DNA from: Parolsenella sp958406235
GTDB taxonomy: Bacteria; Actinomycetota; Coriobacteriia; Coriobacteriales; Atopobiaceae
Reading direction: 5' to 3'
Assembly (NCBI RefSeq): GCF_039062465.1
Contig: NZ_JBCLNF010000002.1
Span: forward strand, 248,001-312,000
DNA length: 64,000 bases
Under the pieces are notes generated by a model that saw only the letters and a program-made list of their open reading frames with translations, was not told the origin of the DNA and searched no databases. Below are positions 23,318 through 31,550 of this stretch, one piece after another. Made by a program: the position numbers and the translations under genes. Position 1 is the first letter of the stretch, and each line of letters starts with the position of its first letter.

Positions 23318-24819
23318 TTGGACTCTCCAATCCTTCTCTTGAGATACTCGAGAATTTCCTGGTGCGTATCGAATGCTAGCGTAGCGTCGCGGTCGCTGAT
23401 GTTGCCATGCGTCTTGCAAAGGGCAACCACCTCAGCGCCCGCTCGCCTACCGGCGGTAATGCCATATTCGGAATCCTCCACGACAACCGCCTCGCCCGGC
23501 TGGCAACCAAGCTCGCCAAACGTGTGGAGGTAGATCTCCGGATTGGGTTTGGACTCCTCGAAGTCATCGCCCGTGACGACAGCGTCAAATGCATGCCCAA
23601 GCTCGCACTCGTCGAGCATCTGGCGAATCTCCGGCATGGAGCTTGAGGAAGCAAGGCCAACGGCGATACCCTCCTCATGCAGCCACGCGAGCAGCTCGCG
23701 GATACCGGGAATGAGAGCTTCGCGATAGTCGATGGGGCGCGCAGCGAAATACGCCGTGACGGCAGGCGCAATCTCTTCCGCGGTCTCGTCGAGGTGCTTG
23801 GCGATGGTCACGTTCTGAATCTGGGTCGTGCAGCCGTACATCGCGTTGCGGTCTTCCTCGGTGAGCTTGGTAGCACCGCGGCTCGTAAGGAAGTCATCGA
23901 TGATCGCGAGGTAAAGCGGCTCGGACTCGATAATCACGCCATCCATGTCAAAGACGACGGCACGAACCTCGCCATCGCGCGCGGCATGGCCAAAGGCACC
24001 TTCGACCTGGCACATCCTCGCGGCGTGCGCGGCGGCGGTGGCAAGCGCGTCCTCAAGCCGGCTCGCCTCAGGCAGGGCCGCGCCTCGACGCCAGCCCCTC
24101 TCGACGAGGGAAGTCACGAGCGCCGTCACGAACGAGTCGCCCGCGCCCATCGTGTCCACGGCGTCGCCCGCAGCAGCGACCCCATGGACCCACCCTCCGT
24201 CCCAAGAGAGAAGCGGCGGCAGACTACCCCTCGTAACGAGCACGGGGCAATCGAACTGCCAGTCGGCAAGAAACTCGTCAATGACCGCCTGGTCGATGCC
24301 ACTCATCGAGAACTGCGCCAAATCGATATGGGGAGCTATCTTGGCGAGGTTCTCAGGCGTGCGGTACTTGTCCTTCTCGCCGAAGTCATAGGAGAGAACG
24401 CCCCGACGCCCGTCGAGCAGGGGTAGCCAATCGTCGACCTTCGCGTTGCAGCTCGTGAGGATAGCGTCGAACCCGCAGGCGTACTCGACGGCAGGGCCAC
24501 TCGGCACGGGAGCTCCCGGCCAGGTCTCCCCCAGCTCGACGCCTTTGAAGTGACGCTCGCCCTCAATGCGGTCCTGATGGCAGACCTTGGTCGTACCGCC
24601 GGGGACGATCTCGCAGGCGCTCGCGTCCACGCGCTCTGCCTTGAGCGCGCCGAGCAGGCGCTCTCCCCAGAGGTCATCCGCCACACGGCCAAGGTAGCTC
24701 GCCTCGTGCCCGAGGCGCGACGCGCTCACGGCAACGTTCACGGCGTTGCCACCGGGATAGGCGATGCCGAGATTGTCGTAGGAGTCGAAGACGTTGTCTC
24801 CCAGGCCGAGGACCTTCAT
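23314..24819 (-). CDS. Fusion of a FrlD-like PfkB kinase and a HAD phosphatase/phosphomutase
   Basis: A 501-residue two-domain protein. Residues 1 to about 275 are a PfkB sugar kinase of the fructoselysine-6-kinase (FrlD) type: GDNVFDSY, YPGGNAVNVAV and the catalytic loop DTMGAGDSF with Asp228. From about 286 the protein is a HAD hydrolase of the beta-phosphoglucomutase group: FDMDGVIIESE with Asp291 and Asp293, VGLASSSS, SKPNPEIY and VVEDSEYGI. The join is in frame with no internal start. It overlaps both neighbours (TAATG with the SIS gene, ATGA with EIIA). A kinase is not obviously needed where a PTS already phosphorylates the sugar, so it may act on a second substrate. Confidence 0.88.
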   Translation of the reverse strand: MKVLGLGDNVFDSYDNLGIAYPGGNAVNVAVSASRLGHEASYLGRVADDLWGERLLGALKAERVDASACEIVPGGTTKVCHQDRIEGERHFKGVELGETWPGAPVPSGPAVEYACGFDAILTSCNAKVDDWLPLLDGRRGVLSYDFGEKDKYRTPENLAKIAPHIDLAQFSMSGIDQAVIDEFLADWQFDCPVLVTRGSLPPLLSWDGGWVHGVAAAGDAVDTMGAGDSFVTALVTSLVERGWRRGAALPEASRLEDALATAAAHAARMCQVEGAFGHAARDGEVRAVVFDMDGVIIESEPLYLAIIDDFLTSRGATKLTEEDRNAMYGCTTQIQNVTIAKHLDETAEEIAPAVTAYFAARPIDYREALIPGIRELLAWLHEEGIAVGLASSSSMPEIRQMLDECELGHAFDAVVTGDDFEESKPNPEIYLHTFGELGCQPGEAVVVEDSEYGITAGRRAGAEVVALCKTHGNISDRDATLAFDTHQEILEYLKRRIGESK

Positions 24820-25826
24820 TAGTACTCCAGCTTGCGGTAGTAGCGACGAATGTCGAGCGAGTGGCCGGTAACGTCCTCCATGTTCTTAGAGATGCGCTGG
24901 AGGGCGGCGTTCATCACGACGGGGCCAAGCCAGTGGCGGGTCTCGGCGGAAATGCCGGGCATGTCGAACTCGGCGGCGTCGATGACGGTGAGCTCATCGG
25001 TGACCTTCTCGGCGAAATCCTTCACGCGAAGATCCAGGGCGCGCGTGGAACCTTCGCCCACGAGCAGCGTGAGGGGCACGTCCTTCTCGAGGAGCTCGAG
25101 CGTGCCATGGAAGAACTCTGGGCTCGAGACGCTCTTGGTGCGAATCCACTGGCTCTCCTCGAGCACGCACATGGCATAGGCATAGCAGGTGGGCCAGATG
25201 TCACCAGAGGAGACCCAGATGTGATACGGCGCGTCGTGATAGCGCTCGCAGTAGGCGCGAGCTCGGGCATCGAACTGTTTGCGCACGGAGACGAGACCCG
25301 GAACGAGGTTGGCGAGCTCGTCGGCAAAGGTGGGATAGGCGTCGAAGCAGCCAGCGTTGTGAAGCAGGCGGCCCAGGAACAGGTAGACGATGAGCTCCTG
25401 CGGACGACCGTCGCCGTAGACGAAGCTGAAGTCAGAGACCTCCTCGAGCGGAGAGTCCGCCTTGCCGATGACGGAGAAGATCGTGCAGCCGCGCTCCTTG
25501 AGCCAGCGGGCGGCGGCGAGGGTCTCAGTGGTGTCGCCGGACTTGCTGGTCATGAGAACGAGGGTCTTCTCGTCCACCATGTTGCAGCCGGTGAGCACGA
25601 GCTCGGCGGAGAGGACGGAGCGCCAGGGGATGTCGCTCAGCTCGTCGATCATCGCGGAGAACGGAGCGAGCATGGCCTGGGAACCGCCGGAGGAGGAAAT
25701 GAGAATGCCGGAGAAGCCCTTCTCGGCGACGGCGTCCGCCATCGCCTCGATCTCGGCGCGGCGGCTATAGATCGCCTCGCCCTGGGCAAGGATCGTTTCC
25801 TCGTTGAACGTGACCATTTCTGCCAT
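24819..25826 (-). CDS. SIS-domain deglycase (FrlB/GfrE-like)
   Basis: A 335-residue SIS protein of the fructoselysine-6-phosphate deglycase group. It has the sugar-phosphate segment SSSGGSQAML, the TSKSGDTTETL loop, PEFFHGTLELLEKDVPLTLLVG (the FrlB-like Glu/His region) and the C-terminus RRYYRKLEY, which closely matches the end of FrlB. It would split a 6-phosphorylated Amadori product into glucose-6-phosphate and an amine such as lysine. The stop overlaps the start of the kinase-HAD gene by one base. Substrate specificity cannot be read from the sequence. Confidence 0.85.
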   Translation of the reverse strand: MAEMVTFNEETILAQGEAIYSRRAEIEAMADAVAEKGFSGILISSSGGSQAMLAPFSAMIDELSDIPWRSVLSAELVLTGCNMVDEKTLVLMTSKSGDTTETLAAARWLKERGCTIFSVIGKADSPLEEVSDFSFVYGDGRPQELIVYLFLGRLLHNAGCFDAYPTFADELANLVPGLVSVRKQFDARARAYCERYHDAPYHIWVSSGDIWPTCYAYAMCVLEESQWIRTKSVSSPEFFHGTLELLEKDVPLTLLVGEGSTRALDLRVKDFAEKVTDELTVIDAAEFDMPGISAETRHWLGPVVMNAALQRISKNMEDVTGHSLDIRRYYRKLEY

Positions 25827-26023
25827 GGACCTTTAACCTCCAAGGTAGTTGACGTATTTGCAGAAGGGGGCACGCGAGCGCTTCCGGATGCGCCCGCACG
25901 AGCAAGACCGATGCCCCATCGGTCCGCCCTGCGACGGCTCGCCTATAACGGGACGTCGCAGGAAGGACCCCACAGGGAGGGACCCGAAGGTCCCTCCCCT
26001 AACCAGGGTGTTACTAGACCGGA
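25827..26023. other. Gap between EIID and SIS genes
   Basis: A 197-base gap inside the operon with no gene. It has a GC-rich imperfect inverted repeat near the EIID stop (GGGAGGGACC at about 25976 with GGTCCCTCCC at about 25989), which may be an intercistronic terminator or stabiliser. Confidence 0.45.
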
Positions 26024-26827
26024 CTACATCCAGCCCAGGAACGACATAAGGATGCCGAACGCGATGATTCCGAGAATGATCGCGATGACGTTGACCTTCT
26101 TCTTGAAGAGCCAGTAGATGAAGAAGACCAGGGCGAGCGGGAGCATGTTGGGCAGCACGCCATCAAAGACGCTCTGCACCGTGGTGCCGCCGATGCCGAA
26201 GACAAGCTCCTCGCTGAAGGCGAGGGAGACGTAGGACGGGATCAGGCCGCCCACGACCATCGTGCCGAGAATGCCAGCAGCCTCGGTGACGTACTTGGTG
26301 TTCTCGCTGATCTTGTCGATGAACTTCGAGCCGAGGTTGTAGCCGAGCTCAGCAAACCAGATGCGGGAGATGGCCGAGAAGCCCCAGATGAGCATGTAGA
26401 GGATCGGGCCGAGCGGGGAACCGTTCTGCGCGAGGGAGCAGCAGATGGCGGCAGAGATCGGCAGGAGGGTGAACCAGAAGATGGCGTCGCCCAGGCCGGC
26501 GAGCGGTCCGAACAGGCCGTTACGGATGCCGGCGATGAGCTTGCGGTCCTCGTGCTTCTCCTCCATGGAGAGGATGAGGCCCATGAGGAAGGTGCCCATG
26601 TGCATCTCGGTGTTCATGAACTCCATGTTGTAGGTCATGAACTCGACCATGTCCTCCTTGGAGTCGCCGTAAAGCTTCTCGAAGGTGGGCATCATCGACA
26701 TGGTGAAGCCAGGGGCCTGCATGCGCTCGAAGCTGAAGCCAGACTGCATCGCGATGGAGCGGATGCCGAGCTTGTAAAGATCGTTGCGGGTGAGCTTGCG
26801 CTCAGTGGTCTCGTTAGATGTCGTCAT
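26024..26827 (-). CDS. PTS EIID component, mannose family
   Basis: A 267-residue EIID membrane subunit. The family signatures are SGFSFERMQAPGF, FMGLILSMEEKH and GLGDAIFWFTLLPI, followed by several C-terminal membrane helices. The start at 26827 lies 14 bases inside the end of the EIIC gene, so the two reading frames overlap and are translationally coupled. The open frame continues upstream but there it is EIIC in another frame. With EIIC it forms the sugar channel of the mannose-type PTS. Confidence 0.9.
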   Translation of the reverse strand: MTTSNETTERKLTRNDLYKLGIRSIAMQSGFSFERMQAPGFTMSMMPTFEKLYGDSKEDMVEFMTYNMEFMNTEMHMGTFLMGLILSMEEKHEDRKLIAGIRNGLFGPLAGLGDAIFWFTLLPISAAICCSLAQNGSPLGPILYMLIWGFSAISRIWFAELGYNLGSKFIDKISENTKYVTEAAGILGTMVVGGLIPSYVSLAFSEELVFGIGGTTVQSVFDGVLPNMLPLALVFFIYWLFKKKVNVIAIILGIIAFGILMSFLGWM

Positions 26828-27620
26828 CGTCGTCGCTCCCATCGGTGTCGCTGTGCGAGGAGGTGGCGAGGGCAATGGCGTCGTCACCCTTCTTCTCATG
26901 CACAAAGTTGATGTAAGCAAGGCACACCGCGGCAATGGCGATGGGCAGGACGTTCGGGAGGTTCATGAACGTAGCCATGATGAAGCCGAGGAACAGGTAG
27001 GCGATGTTGCTGCTCTTGAGCATGACCATGAGCAGGAGGCCAAGGCCGACCGCGGGCAGGATGCCGCCAGCAACCTCGAAGCCGTGGACAAGCCAGACGG
27101 GGAAGGTGTTAACGAAGGCCTGGAGCGGAGCCTGGAGGGCGAAGGAGCAGAGGAACGCGAGCAGCGCCACGGCGCCAGCCTTCAGGATGAGGGCGCCCCA
27201 GACGGTGCGGTTGAGGGCCTTCGCGTCGCCAGCCGCGGCGCAGGCGTCGCACTTGTGGGCGACGGAGACGTACACGGTGTTGAAGAAGATGCCGAGCCAC
27301 TGCGCGAGGAGGGCGAACGGCAGGGACAGGCCGAGGGCCGCCTCAGCAGACTGACCGGTGGTGTAGGCGATGACCACGGTCATCAGACCGGCCATCAGCG
27401 GGTCAGGCGGGACGGTGCCGCCAACGGTGAGCAGGCCGAGATAGCTCAGCTCGGCCACGGCACCGCAAGCGATGCCTAGCTGCATGTCACCCAGCATGAT
27501 GCCGGCAAAGAACGACACGACCAGCGGACGGAACCAATAGAACGCCTCGAAGACCTGGTCTAGCGCACAGATAAATGCGACGAGCGCGAGAAGCAGGCCT
27601 TGTACAAGGGTAATCTCCAT
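26814..27620 (-). CDS. PTS EIIC component, mannose family
   Basis: A 268-residue polytopic EIIC subunit with the family segments LGDMQLGIACGAVAELSYLGL and GGTVPPDPLMAGLMTV. The start at 27620 is preceded by AAGGAAGG. The C-terminus is a cytoplasmic acidic tail (SDTDGSDDDDDI). Its last 21 bases are identical to those of the EIIA gene, and the final 14 also encode the start of EIID. A Cys-rich loop (HKCDACAAAGDAK) is present in mid protein. Confidence 0.9.
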   Translation of the reverse strand: MEITLVQGLLLALVAFICALDQVFEAFYWFRPLVVSFFAGIMLGDMQLGIACGAVAELSYLGLLTVGGTVPPDPLMAGLMTVVIAYTTGQSAEAALGLSLPFALLAQWLGIFFNTVYVSVAHKCDACAAAGDAKALNRTVWGALILKAGAVALLAFLCSFALQAPLQAFVNTFPVWLVHGFEVAGGILPAVGLGLLLMVMLKSSNIAYLFLGFIMATFMNLPNVLPIAIAAVCLAYINFVHEKKGDDAIALATSSHSDTDGSDDDDDI

Positions 27621-27681
27621 GCTTTCCTTCCTTTCTTCCAAACAGACACGTGCAATCGTCTAACTACGCAGGCATCGCCTC

Positions 27682-28155
27682 CTAAATCTCGGTCTTGCGG
27701 TCGGTGGGGAGAATCTGGATGAAGAGGTCAACGCCAGCCGCCTTGATGGCGTCGAAATCGGCGAGGTCCTGATCGTTCACATAGACGTGAGACTCGTGGT
27801 AGACGGTCTTCTTGCCGTCAGCGTGCATGTTGCCAACGTTCACGCTCTTGATGGGCACGCCACCCTCAACGAGCTTGCGAACGGCCGCGGGATCATGGAC
27901 CACGAGCAGGATCGACTTCTTCGGGGTCTTACGAGAGAAGACGTCAATGGTGTGATCGAGCGTGAAGAACTTGATGTCGCAGCCTGCGGACTCCGCCGTC
28001 ATCTTCATGAGCTGCTGCTGGACCTTGTCCTCGGCCGCCGCGTCATCAGCGACAATGACGAGATTGGCGCCAGTGGCGCCCACCCAGGCGTTTCCCACCT
28101 GGCCGTGGACGAGACGGTTATCGATACGCGTCCAAACGATTCCTGCTTCTGCCAT
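27682..28155 (-). CDS. PTS EIIB component, mannose/sorbose family
   Basis: A 157-residue cytoplasmic EIIB. The phosphohistidine is His17 in RIDNRLVHGQVGNAWV, the family hallmark, followed by IVADDAAAEDKVQQQLMKMT. It takes phosphate from the EIIA encoded at 22883-23317 and phosphorylates the incoming sugar or Amadori compound. It is the second gene of the operon, 26 bases after the EamA gene and 61 bases before EIIC. Confidence 0.93.
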   Translation of the reverse strand: MAEAGIVWTRIDNRLVHGQVGNAWVGATGANLVIVADDAAAEDKVQQQLMKMTAESAGCDIKFFTLDHTIDVFSRKTPKKSILLVVHDPAAVRKLVEGGVPIKSVNVGNMHADGKKTVYHESHVYVNDQDLADFDAIKAAGVDLFIQILPTDRKTEI

Positions 28156-28181
28156 GATGCTCTCCGTTCTCCCTGGTTAGT

Positions 28182-29081
28182 TCACCGGGTGCTTTCGCAC
28201 CCCTCACAGGGCAATATATGCCCAGCGGGACCCTCGTCCTTGCATGTCGCACGGCTATCGAGAACGAGGTTGATGACGATGCTTGCCACAATCAGCATGG
28301 CACCTATGAAAGCGAAGCGCCCGAAGGATTCGCCAAAGGCGAGAAACGCCCAGGTCGGCGCGAGAATGACCTCGCTCATGCAGATCATGTTCGCGCTGAA
28401 CGCAGGAACACGGCGAATGCCGCGGGCGTAGAAGATGCTTGAGACTCCAGAGCACACGATGCCCTGGCCAAGCATGAGCGCCCAGTTCATAGGCGAGACG
28501 GTTGGAACCTCGGGCGCGACGACAAGGAAGCCGAGCGAGGCCACGGCAAACCCCACGAGCGAAGAGGGCATGGGAAGGGCACCTGGCTTGGCGTTCATGA
28601 AGAACACAAGGCCAAAGAACGCGCCCGAGACGATTGAAAGGAGATTGCCCAACATCCCCTCGGCCGTAAGCTCATCAAGGAAGAACAGCAGCATGCCGGC
28701 AAACGCCGTCGCCACAACGCCGATCTTCGAGGCGCGGGGGAAGCGACGGCGCTCAATCGACTCGTAGATGATGACGAAGATCGTCGAGCTGTACTGCAGG
28801 ACGATCGCATTGCCCACGGAGGTTAGCTTATTGGCGAATATGAACGTTACGCTCGTCACGCAGCTCGCAAGGCCAACGAACACAGCGCGCTTGGTGAACC
28901 TGAGAGTGGGACGTACGACAACGAGGAGAAAGAGCAGGCCGGACAGCGAGGCCACGGCAGAAGTGAGCCATGCGGAGCAAGCGTTTGACCTCGTGAAGAG
29001 GCCGACGAAGCTCCAGCACAGCGCCGTAAGGAAGAGGTCGGCGTAGCCACCCGTCCTGTCTTCTGCCGTCAAGTTCGCCAT
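28182..29081 (-). CDS. EamA/DMT family transporter
   Basis: A 299-residue protein with about ten membrane helices in two EamA repeats (GGYADLFLTALCWSFVGLFTR; FMNAKPGALPMPSSLVGFAVA onwards). The start at 29081 (MANLTAEDR) has GAGGTG upstream; the longer frame to 29180 is not supported. It is the first gene of the PTS-deglycase operon. DMT proteins often export amino acids or metabolites, so one possibility is export of the amine released from Amadori products. That is inference; sugar import is another option. Confidence 0.85.
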   Translation of the reverse strand: MANLTAEDRTGGYADLFLTALCWSFVGLFTRSNACSAWLTSAVASLSGLLFLLVVVRPTLRFTKRAVFVGLASCVTSVTFIFANKLTSVGNAIVLQYSSTIFVIIYESIERRRFPRASKIGVVATAFAGMLLFFLDELTAEGMLGNLLSIVSGAFFGLVFFMNAKPGALPMPSSLVGFAVASLGFLVVAPEVPTVSPMNWALMLGQGIVCSGVSSIFYARGIRRVPAFSANMICMSEVILAPTWAFLAFGESFGRFAFIGAMLIVASIVINLVLDSRATCKDEGPAGHILPCEGCESTR

Positions 29082-29423
29082 CTTCACCTCGCCCCCGTGT
29101 CTGTCCGCGTCCTTCATCGCTTTTCGCGTTAACCAAGCGCGTCTCGAACCGTCTTGAGTGTCGTCTCGATTTGTTTCCAACTATTGCATGCGACTGTTTC
29201 CATTTGCAAAACGTCATATATCGTTATAACGACAGCTTCACCATAGACGCCGCGGAGCCATGTGACCAGCCGAACGGGGCGAACGGTATAAGACTTCCGG
29301 CAAACGTTATATATCTTTATATTCGTTATCGATAACGCGGATGGAGAAAAGCCGCGGACGTCACGATGCCCAGAGCTTCTGAACGACTTTCAAGCTCGCT
29401 GCTAGATGACGAATTTTGAGTCA
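29082..29423. promoter_or_regulatory. Promoter region of the PTS-deglycase operon
   Basis: The sequence in front of the EamA gene is AT-rich and has palindromes typical of GntR-type operators: TCGTTATAACGA (29221-29232) and CGTTATCGATAACG (29324-29337), with a related AACGTTATATA half-site at about 29303. A GAACGGTA motif shared with the lsr and ula regions is at 29281-29288. A related TAACGTTA is at 30513-30520, ahead of the second deoC. The neighbouring GntR regulator is the likely ligand. Confidence 0.55.
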
Positions 29424-29590
29424 CGAAGGTGTGGCGGGATCACACGACACGCCGCCGCCAGAACGCGAAGGTGTAACGGGACCCCACGACGCATCGCCGC
29501 TAGAACGCGAAGGCGTGGCGGGCTCTACGGCGCGTCGCCGCTAGAACGCGAAGGTGTAACGAGACCCCACGACGCGCTGAACGCCCATGT
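29424..29590. repeat. 42-bp tandem repeat derived from the gntR 3' end
   Basis: Four units begin near 29424, 29466, 29508 and 29549 (periods 42, 42 and 41). The right-most unit is the true 3' end of the gntR coding sequence (last codons VVGSRYTFAF); the other three follow its stop codon on the minus strand and diverge progressively. All share the core ACGCGAAGGTGTAACG or close variants. Confidence 0.8.
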
Positions 29591-30281
29591 AGAGCGGCTT
29601 CTCGTCCTGATCGTTGTATTGCGCCGTAAACACGAAGAGCGGCTCGCCGACGGAAACGCTCAGCACATCCGCGAGCACGGCGTCGGCACGAGTGGAACTG
29701 ATTCGACACTCGCCCACCATGTGGGGAACTTTGCCGGCCTTCTCCTCAATCAACTTGTAAAGCGAAATGCCGCCGAGCTTCGCATCTACGAGGAACTCGA
29801 ACCCCGCCCTCGGAAACACGTTCGTCTCGATCATGATGGGCGTCGAGTCCGCAAGGCAGACTCGCGTGAAAGAGATAACCTCGTCGCCCTCGGAAAGGCC
29901 GAGGAACGCGCACTCATCCGGAGCCGCCTCGCGAACGCAGTGCTCTGTCTCGATTGAACCAGGAACGTAGCCGCTGTTGCGACAAGCCTCGCTAAAGCTC
30001 TGGACCTCGAGGTCCGTCCTGTGCTGCACCATCATGAGATCGCGAGAGCTCTTGACGAACGTTCCGCGTCCCTGCTGCTTCACGAGGTATCCGGCCTCAA
30101 CGAGCTCGCTCACGGCACGACGAACGGTGATGCGGCTCACACCGTACTGCTCGCCCAGCTCGGCCTCGGTGGGAATCTTGTCGCCGACCTTATACTTGCC
30201 GGAATCGATAGCGTACTTGATATTACCAACAACCTGCAGGTACAAGGGCATAAGCGACGATGTCATCACTTGCTTTGCCAT
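29541..30281 (-). CDS. GntR-family (HutC/UTRA) transcriptional regulator
   Basis: A 246-residue regulator. The N-terminal winged helix is PTEAELGEQYGVSRITVRRAVSELVEAGYLVKQQGRGTFV, and the C-terminal UTRA effector domain contains LGLSEGDEVISFTRV and SVGEPLFVFTAQYNDQDEKPLYMG. The start at 30281 (MAKQVM) follows GGGAGG; the frame to 30374 is not supported. It lies directly upstream of, and in the same direction as, the PTS-deglycase operon, like FrlR-type regulators in fructoselysine loci. The effector is probably a sugar phosphate. The 3' end has been tandemly duplicated. Confidence 0.92.
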   Translation of the reverse strand: MAKQVMTSSLMPLYLQVVGNIKYAIDSGKYKVGDKIPTEAELGEQYGVSRITVRRAVSELVEAGYLVKQQGRGTFVKSSRDLMMVQHRTDLEVQSFSEACRNSGYVPGSIETEHCVREAAPDECAFLGLSEGDEVISFTRVCLADSTPIMIETNVFPRAGFEFLVDAKLGGISLYKLIEEKAGKVPHMVGECRISSTRADAVLADVLSVSVGEPLFVFTAQYNDQDEKPLYMGVQRVVGSRYTFAF

Positions 30282-30564
30282 ATGTCCCGTACCTCCCAGT
30301 TCCGTTTGATTGCCATGTCGCCAACGCAACAATGAAGTGTTCGACACGCTGCCGGGGCACCGCCACGCCCCCAACGAGACACTGGTCCAACGGCATGCAT
30401 CTGCCTTTTTATAGTAACGCCTAACCAGCTAGAACACTTTTCGGACAATAACATCGCTAGTCTCGCACCGCTCGCCGAGAAGAAGCGACGTGTCAGCTTT
30501 AATACGTATTGTAACGTTATAAGGTGGCTGTATTCACGTGTCTCTTTGTCGATTGGAGTGCTCC
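30282..30564. promoter_or_regulatory. Divergent gntR/deoC2 region
   Basis: No gene. On the minus strand TACTATAAA (about 30407-30415) could be the gntR -10 region. Towards the second deoC a TAACGTTA palindrome (30513-30520), similar to those ahead of the EamA operon, suggests that the same GntR protein controls this gene. Confidence 0.45.
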
Positions 30565-31296
30565 ATGACCAAACGCTATACGCTCGATGACTTCGCCCGC
30601 CTCTTCGACCACACGAACCTCCAGCCGGACGCCACCGACGCCGACATGCGCAAGCTCTGCGACGAGGCGCTCGAGAATCACTTCTGCATGGTCGCCATCA
30701 ACTCTGGCCAGAGCGCTCGCTGCCACGCCATGCTCGAGGGAACCGACATCCACGTTGGCGCCGCGATTGGCTTCCCTCTTGGCCAGACCTCCATTGCCTG
30801 CAAAACCTTCGAGACCAAAGATGCCCTCGCCGCCGGCGCGGACGAGATCGACTACGTGGTTAACCTCACCGAAGTCAAGGAGGGCAACTGGTCCTACGTG
30901 ACCGAGGAGATGCGCTCGATCGTCGACGCCTGCCGCGAGGAGACCGATCGCCGCGGCGTCCTCGTCCCCTCGAAGGTCATCTTCGAGAACTGCCTGCTCA
31001 CGCGAGACGAGAAGCTCAAGCTCTGCGAGATCGCGCGCGAGGTCGAGCCCACGTTCGTCAAGACCAGCACCGGCTTCTCGACGGGCGGCGCCACCGTCGA
31101 TGACGTGCGCCTCATGCGCGAGAATGTCGGCCCCAACGTCAAGGTAAAGGCCGCCGGCAAGATCCGCGATGCCGAGACGATGCTCGCCATGGTCGCCGCC
31201 GGAGCCGAGCGCATCGGCGCTCGCGCCAGCGTAGCTATCATGGACGAGCTCCGCCAGCGATTCGCTGCCGAGGGCCTCGACTACCTCGAGATCTAG
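30565..31296 (+). CDS. deoC: Deoxyribose-phosphate aldolase, second paralogue
   Basis: A 243-residue DeoC family aldolase with Schiff-base Lys166 in FVKTSTGFSTGGAT and acid residues in ADEIDYVVN. It is about 30 residues longer than the DeoC at 14195-14839 and differs in the phosphate loop (KAAGKIRDAETM against KAAGGIHTADEA). The start at 30565 has GGAG upstream. It stands opposite the gntR gene, so it may process a sugar from that operon rather than deoxyribose. A 16-bp terminator follows at once. Confidence 0.9.
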   Translation: MTKRYTLDDFARLFDHTNLQPDATDADMRKLCDEALENHFCMVAINSGQSARCHAMLEGTDIHVGAAIGFPLGQTSIACKTFETKDALAAGADEIDYVVNLTEVKEGNWSYVTEEMRSIVDACREETDRRGVLVPSKVIFENCLLTRDEKLKLCEIAREVEPTFVKTSTGFSTGGATVDDVRLMRENVGPNVKVKAAGKIRDAETMLAMVAAGAERIGARASVAIMDELRQRFAAEGLDYLEI

Positions 31297-31344
31297 CGGG
31301 CTGCGGGTCGCGCCAGGCTGCCGCCGCACGCGACCCGCAGCCCG
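31297..31344 (+). terminator. Terminator of the second deoC
   Basis: A perfect 16-bp stem (31297-31312 with 31329-31344) around a 16-base loop starts at the first base after the stop codon. Beyond it, to about 31395, the sequence consists of short degenerate repeats of CGACCCGCAACC type. Confidence 0.8.
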
Positions 31345-31454
31345 CGACCCGCAACCCGCGACCTGCACCGACCCGCAACCCGCGGCCTGCACCGACTCGC
31401 CCGCTCGGGCGGCCGCGACCGACACCTCGCGCCCGCCCGGGCCCGCCCACATGC

Positions 31455-31526
31455 GCCGAGACACGCACTTTCTCGAGCTATGGCGCCAATTCGACTTCGA
31501 CACCTCGAGAAAGTGCGTGTCTCGGC
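31455..31526. repeat. Dispersed stem-loop repeat, copy 2
   Basis: The best copy of the family: 23-base arms (31455-31477 with 31504-31526) pair perfectly around a 26-base loop. It lies between the convergent ends of deoC2 and the AbiEi-like gene, 24 bases beyond the latter's stop. Confidence 0.85.
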
Positions 31527-31550
31527 AACCGTCTTCGCCGCCGCGCGCCC

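Noticed and set aside
31309..31395. Short CGACCCGCAACC-like repeats as a possible origin or iteron array
   Set aside because: They are irregular, very GC-rich and follow a terminator; no DnaA-box-like or AT-rich element is near.
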